The position numbers and the translations under genes were made by a program. The notes under the pieces were generated by a model. The model was not told the DNA's origin. It was given only the letters and a program-made list of their open reading frames with translations, and searched no databases. A stretch of 64,000 bases of DNA from Aldrovandia affinis (Eukaryota; Chordata; Actinopteri; Notacanthiformes; Halosauridae), in the NCBI GenBank assembly GCA_029706075.1, contig JAINUG010000321.1:575657-639656 (forward strand), given 5' to 3'. The stretch's first letter is position 1. The number at the start of each line of letters is the position of its first letter. Shown piece after piece: positions 57,156-64,000 of this stretch.

Positions 57156-57269
57156 CAGACGGAATCGGTCAAATCGGCTCTCGCATTTCATCCTCGTTCT
57201 TTGCGTGTTTATCGGGGAGCGTTTGCAGTGAAATCCCTTCTCTTCCCCGGGCCTGGCGCGCGTCCCTGG
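57156..57269. other. Unassigned GC-richer spacer
   Basis: CpG-containing sequence leading into the candidate enhancer. Nothing was recognised. Confidence 0.3.
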
Positions 57270-57620
57270 CCCCTGCGATCAGCATCATTTCACAAAGCAA
57301 TTACAGGGACATGTATTGTGCCGTTGTGATTGCGTCCGCTTTGTGCAACAGGGGGGAAAAAATGCCATTAGCGCTCCATAAAGATGAGGAGGTGTTTGAT
57401 TAGGTTGCGTGCCGCGGCCATAAAAGCCAGTTTGTTGACCGCGCGCCCGCTTCGGCTCCGACACTCTTAATATCTCAGCGCTGCGCTAATCAGCAGCACG
57501 ACCCTCTAATTCAATTACATTGGCAGAAACACGGAATTCACGAGTTGCCTCGTTTATACTCGGCGACAAATTTGCGCGGCTCTATGTCACACTAAAATTA
57601 TGTCATGAGATCTGCCGTTA
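57270..57620. promoter_or_regulatory. Candidate conserved non-coding element
   Basis: Unique sequence with strongly alternating composition: GCCATTAGCGCTCCATAAAG, GTTTGATTAGGTTGCG, CCGCGGCCATAAAAGCC, CTCTAATTCAATTACATTGG, CTGCCGTTAATAAATAGG. Homeodomain TAAT sites, GC blocks and CpGs without repeats are typical of vertebrate enhancers near developmental genes. It is the best such candidate in the window, by texture only. Confidence 0.3.
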
Positions 57621-57967
57621 ATAAATAGGGAGCGCATAATTTATTCATGCACTTCACATCCTCATCAGTGAAGTGAAGTACAGCGCACGGTGGAACTGCT
57701 GCTCGTATGGGAATCAAACGCGTTGTGTCGTTACCGTCTGAAATGGGCACCGACAACGCTATCGCCGGCACACACTTAGACACAGGTTCTGATGGGGACT
57801 ATGTCTTTGAAATCAACAGCCTGGTTCTGTTCACACAACACTGATGACATTAAGGGTAAGGAAGAAAGTGTTCCCCACAGACACTCACTCATGAATTATT
57901 GTAAAAGCCTTTGGATAGTTAGGTATATTTTTAATATACTTTCAGGGGATGAAAAAAACCCCATCAG
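57621..57967. other. Unassigned DNA
   Basis: Part of a 211-codon plus frame (57792-58427), most of which comes from the SINE that follows. No domain was recognised. Confidence 0.4.
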
Positions 57968-58336
57968 AATATCCATCCATCCATCCATTGTCAAAGCCGC
58001 TTATTCCTGGTCAGGGTCGCGGGGGGGGGCTGGAGCCTATCCCAGCATGCGTTCGGGCGAGAGGCAGGAATACACCCTGGACAGGTCGCCAATCCATCGC
58101 AGGGCACACACACCATTCACTCACACACTCATACCTACGGGCAATTTAGACTCTCCAATTAGCCTAACGTGCATGTCTTTGGACTGTGGGAAGAAACCGG
58201 AGTACCCGGAGGAAACCCACGCGGACACAGGGAGAACATGCAAACTCCGCACAGAAAGGCCCCCGGCCTGGATTCGAACCCGAGACCTTCTTGCTGTGAG
58301 GCGACAGTGCTATCCACTGCACCACCGTGCCGCCCC
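57968..58336 (-). mobile_element. tRNA-headed SINE with (ATGG)n RTE-type end
   Basis: The minus strand begins GGGGCGGCACGGTGGTGCAG (A-box region), with TCGGGTTCGAATCCAGGCCG (B box). It runs through GGAGTTTGCATGTTCTCCCT and GTGGGTTTCCTCCGGGTACT to GACCCTGACCAGGAATAAGC and ends in ATGGATGGATGGAT. This is one of the most abundant teleost interspersed repeats. The (TGGA)-type end suggests mobilisation by an RTE-like LINE. This copy is close to full length. Confidence 0.88.
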
Positions 58337-59520
58337 ATCAGAATATGTCTGTGGTATTTTAGGGAGTAAAATGATACTTCTGATACTTGAAACAGTGTCT
58401 TATGGTAAGAATACCAGCTGGGTGTAGGGAGCTGATGGTTCGTTAAAACGCTGATGAATCTTTAGGTAAATGTTACCCTTTTTGATTTTTTCAAAAGTCT
58501 TATCTCTCACACGGAAGGAAATTACTATTCAATCCATTAGTGGAAGACAATATTTTTGTCCCATTGTACTTTAGAAACTTCCCAGTTGTTTGCTGCTACT
58601 GAAAATGCCTGTTGAGGAGTGAGGCATTGAAGCCAATGGATTAAAAGCCCATAATGAATTCATCTTTCATTATAGCTATAGGTTATAACCTTTGGGAATA
58701 TTAGGCCATTGATCTATAACAACGTTATTTTTTGAGTTTTTCTTTTTTGGAGTAATGAGTTTGGGATTGAATATTTTGTATAGGGCAGAGTGTTATGTCT
58801 CCCATAAGCTTGCACTGCGGGGAGTTGTGGAAGGGTATTAGACCAGCAGAAATACACTCCCTGCTCACGGCCTACGTGATCGTGCACACACTACACCTGA
58901 TGCATAGTGGAAAAGACCCACAGGTCCACTCTGAAACAGTGGGTTTTTAGTTGCACCTGCCCCACTCACACACACTCTAACCTTCATCCACATGGGCAAG
59001 CTGAGTCTCCTCCTCCGCCAAAGATGAACATCTGGAATGTATCGGAAGGAACCCAGATATGCGGTGTAGAAAGCCGCGCGATAGAAACGACTTAAAACGA
59101 AGGAAGGTCGAGGGTTGAAGATGAGCAGTTTGTTTGATGCTGTGATGATGCGTTCTCTTGTCACGTTATGAAGCTTAACTGAAGTGACACTGCTTGACAC
59201 CGAAGTGCTTTAGTATAATTCCACTGAACAGAAGGGTTGGAGGAGTGTTTGTCTCTTGTTTTTGTGCAGTGCAGCCCTGTTGTTTGCCTTGCTGAGGGAG
59301 CTGTGTGGGAGGGTTGTGGTTCCTTTTGATAGGAGGACCAGAAAAAGCTATACTGTACAGAAAAGAACACTGACCACTGTACCAAACAAGTGCTTGTTGA
59401 TGATTTGTTTTGTCGTGAAAAGAAAAATTGTCCATCTGGATGACTTTTTTGGGGGAGTTTTGTATTTTAATTTTGTTTTAGTGGTAAAAGTTGCTTTTTT
59501 TTTAAACGGATGACTTTATT
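58337..59520. other. Unassigned intergenic DNA
   Basis: No recognised element. The frame 58865-59200 (111 codons, minus) has no domain. Confidence 0.4.
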
Positions 59521-59715
59521 CAAACATTGTAAAGTCTCTTCCTCTCTCTCTCTCTTTTTTATTTCTTAATTTCACACAAGAGTGTGTACGTGAGAGCCTG
59601 TACTGTCAGAAGTGAGGGTGGGGGGGGGGGGGGTCATAATAATATTTTAATCCATGAGGAACACAAGAAGGATGGCGAGCAGGGAGCTGACTGCAGTGTT
59701 AATGGCGATGTACAG

Positions 59716-59786
<71 letters not shown>
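59521..59786. repeat. Low-complexity cluster: CT run, G run, (GA)n
   Basis: A CT-rich run near 59538-59556, a 14-17 base G run near 59618-59634 (G-quadruplex capable) and about 34 GA steps at 59719-59786. A 228-codon plus frame (59654-60340) arises by reading through the GA run. Confidence 0.92.
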
Positions 59787-59791
<5 letters not shown>

Positions 59792-60107
59792 GAAGAAGGA
59801 AGCAGAGAAGTGGGCAAGGCTGGCACCATCTCAGTTTTGGTGGACGTTGAAAGTCAAGACAAAAATGTTTCCATGGCAACCCTTCAACTGAAAGTCTTTG
59901 TATGCTGCGTCACGCAGCTATTTCACATCCCTCTCCCTTTCTCTCTATTTCTCTCACCCGTGGCTCCATTATGGCTCTTTTGCGTCTTAAGATCTATACT
60001 CTATTTGGGTCAGTCCCCGGCGGAGTGCGATGCGGGACCCTTTCCAGCCGGAAGACTCCAGCGGTCTTTGTGTAAAAGGGATCAATGGTGCTTAATTGGT
60101 GCCCTGC
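59787..60107. other. Unassigned DNA
   Basis: Nothing recognised. Confidence 0.4.
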
Positions 60108-60445
60108 CTTTGCAATTTTTTTTAAAATTTGTTAAAGATTTTTTCCCGTTTTTTTTCTCCCAGTTTAGTGGCCAATTATACCCTCTATTCATTTTGATTT
60201 GCCCTCCCCACACAAACTCACCGCCCGTCTCTACGGGGCAAGCTAATTCTCTGTGGGCAGCGAACTCCGCTTCCTTCGATACTTCCTCCAGAATTCGCCT
60301 ACCCACATTCTGGACACACCCTTACGCACTTCTCAGCTAATTCGTGCCAGCTCACCCTCCCCCTTCCCCCTGTGGCAGACAGCCAAACGCCGCCCCAGAT
60401 CGGGGCTCCCCACCAGGGCCGGTCTGGTACAGTCGGGTTTCGAAC
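60108..60445 (-). mobile_element. tRNA-derived SINE, copy 3 of family with AAATTGGGAG tail
   Basis: The minus strand runs from TGGTCACGGTTCGAAACCCG (B box) through GGCGGCGTTTGGCTGTCTGC and GGGGGAAGGGGGAGGG. The tail is TTGGCCACTAAACTGGGAGA, ending in A/T-rich DNA. Order matches copies at 50660 (minus) and 14935 (plus). The A-box end is lost or decayed. The tail adjoins the T-rich TTTTTTTTAAAATTTG at 60116. Confidence 0.8.
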
Positions 60446-60449
60446 CGTG

Positions 60450-61340
60450 ACCATAGACCTATTTTCTACTAATTTAATTGCTCAGAGGAAAAGATTGTGT
60501 TTAACAAGTAGATATGTGTCCCAAAAAGATGTTCCAAATATACACACCGCTGTTTGCAGTACTTTGTGTACCCTCCCCTTGCGAGGATAACACTATGGAG
60601 TTGTCTTCAATAGTGCTTTATGAGATTGGCGATTTTGGGGGGAGGTCTCTGAACAGAATACAGAATATTCTGCCTGCGCGTGTGGACTGCCCTCTCCAAT
60701 TCAAACCACACATTTTTGATCGGGTTTGTCTGGAGACGGAGATGGCCATTGTAAATCAGTCATTTGTGGCCAGTTAACCATTTCTTGGTCGATTTTGAGG
60801 TATGCTTGGGATCATTATGGTGCTGAAAGATCCATTTGAAGCCAAGATTTCAGCTTCCTGGCAGAGGGAACAAGATTTTTTGCCAAAATGTCTTGCTAGA
60901 GTTGATGATTCCATTGACCTTAACAAGAGCCCCAGGACCAGTAAATCAACTGCATAACATTAAAAATATCCTTCACCCATGGATATGACATTCTTTTCAA
61001 CATCTTTTCAAGCATCTTTCTTCCAACGCCCAAACCCACTGCTGGTGTGCATGGCCAAAAAGCTCAATTGTAACACTCGTTTCCAACTGGAATTTCAATG
61101 TTATTTAGCAAAATCCAGATACTTATTTTGTTCATTTCTCTCAATAGAGGCTTTTTTATGGCAACCCTTTCAAAGAGCACATTGGCATGGAGGTGACCTC
61201 TTATGGTATATTTGGAGAATTTGTGTCTCCAACATGGAACCATGCTTTGTAGATCGCCAACTGTGGCTCATTTTTCTTTGCCTCCCAAACCAATGTGCGT
61301 GGGGGCAAGACACACTTGTCTCCTCTACCAGGCAGGTCTA
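60450..61340 (-). pseudogene. Tc1-like transposase, degenerate
   Basis: On the minus strand from about 61340 the frames read VCLAPTHIG-type start, AFWPCTPAVG / ELFGHAHQQWVW, GPGALVKVNGIIN, WIFQHHNDPKHTSKSTKKWL and NPIKNVWFELERAVHTRR, ending SVILARGGYTKY. This is the catalytic and C-terminal part of a Tc1-family transposase, spread over at least two frames with many stops. The usual QxDNDPKHT is QHHNDPKHT, so one catalytic Asp is lost, and NPIENxW is NPIKNVW, so the catalytic Glu is lost. It is certainly inactive. Terminal repeats were not found. Confidence 0.9.
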
Positions 61341-61555
61341 CCACTGTTCCAGTGACCTACTAGTGGAAAGTGGTATCTTTTGTTTTATATTTATTTGTTT
61401 GTAACCATGTCGATTACATTTAAAAGAATGATTTGATATGTGAATAATTGTGAAACATATTTGTGGGGGAAATAAGATTACTTGTTAAACAAAATTATTT
61501 TCTCTGCGCAATTGTATTAGTATAAAATAATATAATTTCCCCATACAATATTACT
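61341..61555. other. Unassigned DNA
   Basis: AT-rich. It may include the decayed 5' end of the Tc1 element. Confidence 0.35.
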
Positions 61556-61750
61556 TTACATTAGAGGTATTACCTCTAGGAGGACTTACACACTTTACAT
61601 TTCTTTACATACAATCCATTTATACAGCTGGATATTCTACTGAAGCAATTCAAGTTAAGTACCTTGCTCATGGGCACGAGGGCACAGTGCCCCACCTGGG
61701 TGCTGAACCTGTAACTCCAGTCCAGTTCCCTAACCACTCTACTACACGAC
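61556..61750 (-). mobile_element. UnaSINE/V-SINE-like copy
   Basis: Plus order: degraded tail (AGAGGTATTACCTCTAGGAG), then TTTCTTTACATACAATCCAT, ACAGCTGGATATTCTACTGA, GTTAAGTACCTTGCTCATGG and a head ending CCTAACCACTCTACTACACG. It aligns along its length with the SINE at 46052-46267 in the same orientation. Confidence 0.82.
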
Positions 61751-62409
61751 CTACACATCATAGCTCATTACCTATAGCTCCTAGCTCATTATCTATATTG
61801 TTTATTGTTTATTTTATTGTTCATGAGAAGCTTTTAAAGCCTCCAATGAAGCATTCAGTCCTCCTCCATCCGTTACCCAGCGCGTTAACATCATTACCAT
61901 TGTTCTCATTATTTTTCTGGCCCAGCCGCACCATTCTGCAGCCACTGACTGCTCAGCATAATTACCTCCTTTGCATAGGATATTCTGCTTACCTCAGACA
62001 AACACAATTACTGAGGGGACTGTATATGACATTCCTATGGAAACTAGGCGAGTATCCATCACTTTCTCTGAGGGCGCTGAAAACGAGCAATCAGGTATAA
62101 CTAGGATGCTATCGCGCGTGGTAACAACATTCGGTTTCAGACACAGGGATGACATCATTGCCTTGGCAGGTGACGATAAAAGTCTGGAGTGCACAGCGTG
62201 AGGAAGTGGGAGGTGTTCTTCCTCCTGACACACAGGGGGCAGAGTCTCTGTTTACGGGTATATGAGTCCCACTGCAGTGCTCAGTGTGAGCAGGTTTACT
62301 TCTTCCTGACATAGAGGGAAGGTGGGCTTGTGCTGTCATTTATGATCAAAGAGTCTGAAATCCAGCAGACATTCCTGATGGCTTCAGCTGTGGCAGGGGA
62401 AGATTAGAC
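61751..62409. other. Unassigned DNA
   Basis: No feature recognised. A 137-codon plus frame (61687-62100) begins inside the SINE and has no domain. Confidence 0.4.
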
Positions 62410-63429
<1,020 letters not shown>

Positions 63430-63958
63430 ACAGTTAAAGGAAAATAAAGGAAACACTTGAGTAAATGGAGGGTTTTGGTGGCTCTGTTATTGTGTGGGGT
63501 GCATCTTCCTGGCATGGTTCAGGTCCACTACACCCGTTAGAGAGCAACGTAAATTCCAATAAGTACAAAGCCATTCTGAGTGATCAACTTCATCCTATGG
63601 TGAAGCATTTCAATCCTGATGGGAGTGGTCTCTTCCAGAATGACAATGCCCCGTCCACAGGGCACGAGTGGTCACCGAATGGTTTGATGAGCATGAAAAC
63701 GACGCAAGCCATATGCCATGGCCGTCTCAGTGATCAGATCTCAACCCTATCGAACACTTATGGTAGATTCTGGAGCAGCGCCTGAAACAGCATTTTCCAC
63801 CACCAAACAAAAGACCAGATGATGGAATCTTTCACGGAAGAATGGTGTTGCATCCCTCCAATACGGTTCCAGACACATGTAGAATCTATTCTACTGTGCA
63901 TTGTGGCTTGTGGCTTCTCAACAGATACTTTACATCCTTTATTTTGGCAGTTACCCGT
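63430..63958 (+). mobile_element. Tc1-like transposon, internally deleted
   Basis: The left end CAGTTAAAGGAAAATAAAGG, and the right end on the complement ACGGGTAACTGCCAAAATAA, share AAAATAAAGGA as an inverted repeat. The 5' half of the transposase is missing, so the left terminal sequence runs directly into mid-transposase sequence. Total length 530 bp compared with about 1.3-1.6 kb for full Tc1-like elements. The fragment at 14402 belongs to the same family. Confidence 0.82.
63465..63830 (+). pseudogene. Tc1-like transposase catalytic half, broken
   Basis: The frame at 63465 reads GGSVIVWGASSWHGSGPLHP, ESNVNSNKYKAILSDQLHPM and FNPDGSGLFQNDNAPSTGHE, covering the region around the second catalytic Asp (DNAP). 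A later frame reads DLNPIEHLW, with the catalytic Glu kept, then a stop and ILEQRLKQHF. It is frameshifted between the two, so no protein is made. This family (FQDDNAP type) differs from the QDNDPKH type at 60450-61340. Confidence 0.88.
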
Positions 63959-64000
63959 AAATTTCAGTCAGTTTTTTTCCCCTCCAAAATCATAGAATGC
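63959..64000. other. Window end, unassigned
   Basis: Forty-two bases after the Tc1 terminal repeat. Nothing was recognised. Confidence 0.4.

Noticed and set aside
57792..58427. 211-codon open frame, the second longest in the window
   Set aside because: Most of it is the antisense of an RTE-tailed SINE (57968-58336).
59654..60340. 228-codon open frame with an Arg/Glu repeat
   Set aside because: Reading through the (GA)n tract gives the Glu-Arg run, and the rest falls in unassigned DNA and a SINE.

Overview
The window looks like non-coding nuclear DNA of a ray-finned fish. Long TG, AC, AT, CT and GA microsatellites, a large TG-rich minisatellite and a dense mix of decayed teleost-type transposons (DIRS, Ty3/gypsy, L2-type LINEs, tRNA-derived SINEs, Tc1, Tigger/pogo, hAT) make bacterial, plant or mammalian origin very unlikely. 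Several SINE/LINE copies end in a stem-loop with a GGATA-type loop, as described for eel UnaL2/UnaSINE, so an eel, tarpon or other early-branching teleost is plausible but not proven. I found no intact host protein-coding gene, no rRNA, no functional-looking tRNA and no CRISPR array. Nearly all long reading frames are chance frames in low-complexity or GC-rich DNA, or belong to dead transposons.

Layout. 1-1.55 kb: minisatellite running off the left edge. 3.2-3.9 kb: a 130-155 bp tandem duplication and three related hairpin modules. 12.3-13.6 kb: a DIRS-type retrotransposon corpse. 14.4-15.3 kb: a Tc1 end and a tRNA-derived SINE. 19.3-23.1 kb: two Ty3/gypsy remnants on the minus strand. The second has a 3' LTR and polymerase domains in order, cut by a SINE with a 5 bp target duplication, cut by a LINE 3' end, and carrying a 13 bp tandem repeat grown from its reverse transcriptase active-site codons. 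32-42.6 kb: Tigger-like and hAT-like elements, including a 2.5 kb hAT-type element with a Tc1/IS630-like element nested in it, and a palindromic foldback element. 45.9-48.2 kb: LINE tails, a SINE and an L2 reverse transcriptase fossil. 54.4-55.5 kb: two LTR-like units placed in one (AT)n tract. 55.6-56.5 kb: an inverted-repeat structure. 58-61.7 kb: SINEs and a minus-strand Tc1 transposase. 62.4 kb: about 80 TG dinucleotides. 63.4-64 kb: a second Tc1-type element.

The repeats interact as parasites rather than as a pathway: LINE-type reverse transcription explains the SINE and LINE tails that share a 3' stem-loop, and in three copies paired substitutions keep that stem intact. The remaining single-copy stretches (for example 8.8, 24.8, 26.2, 36.0, 44.2 and 57.4 kb) have the mixed AT-rich, homeodomain-site-rich look of vertebrate conserved non-coding DNA. 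That is an inference from composition only. The window may lie in a gene desert or a long intron.
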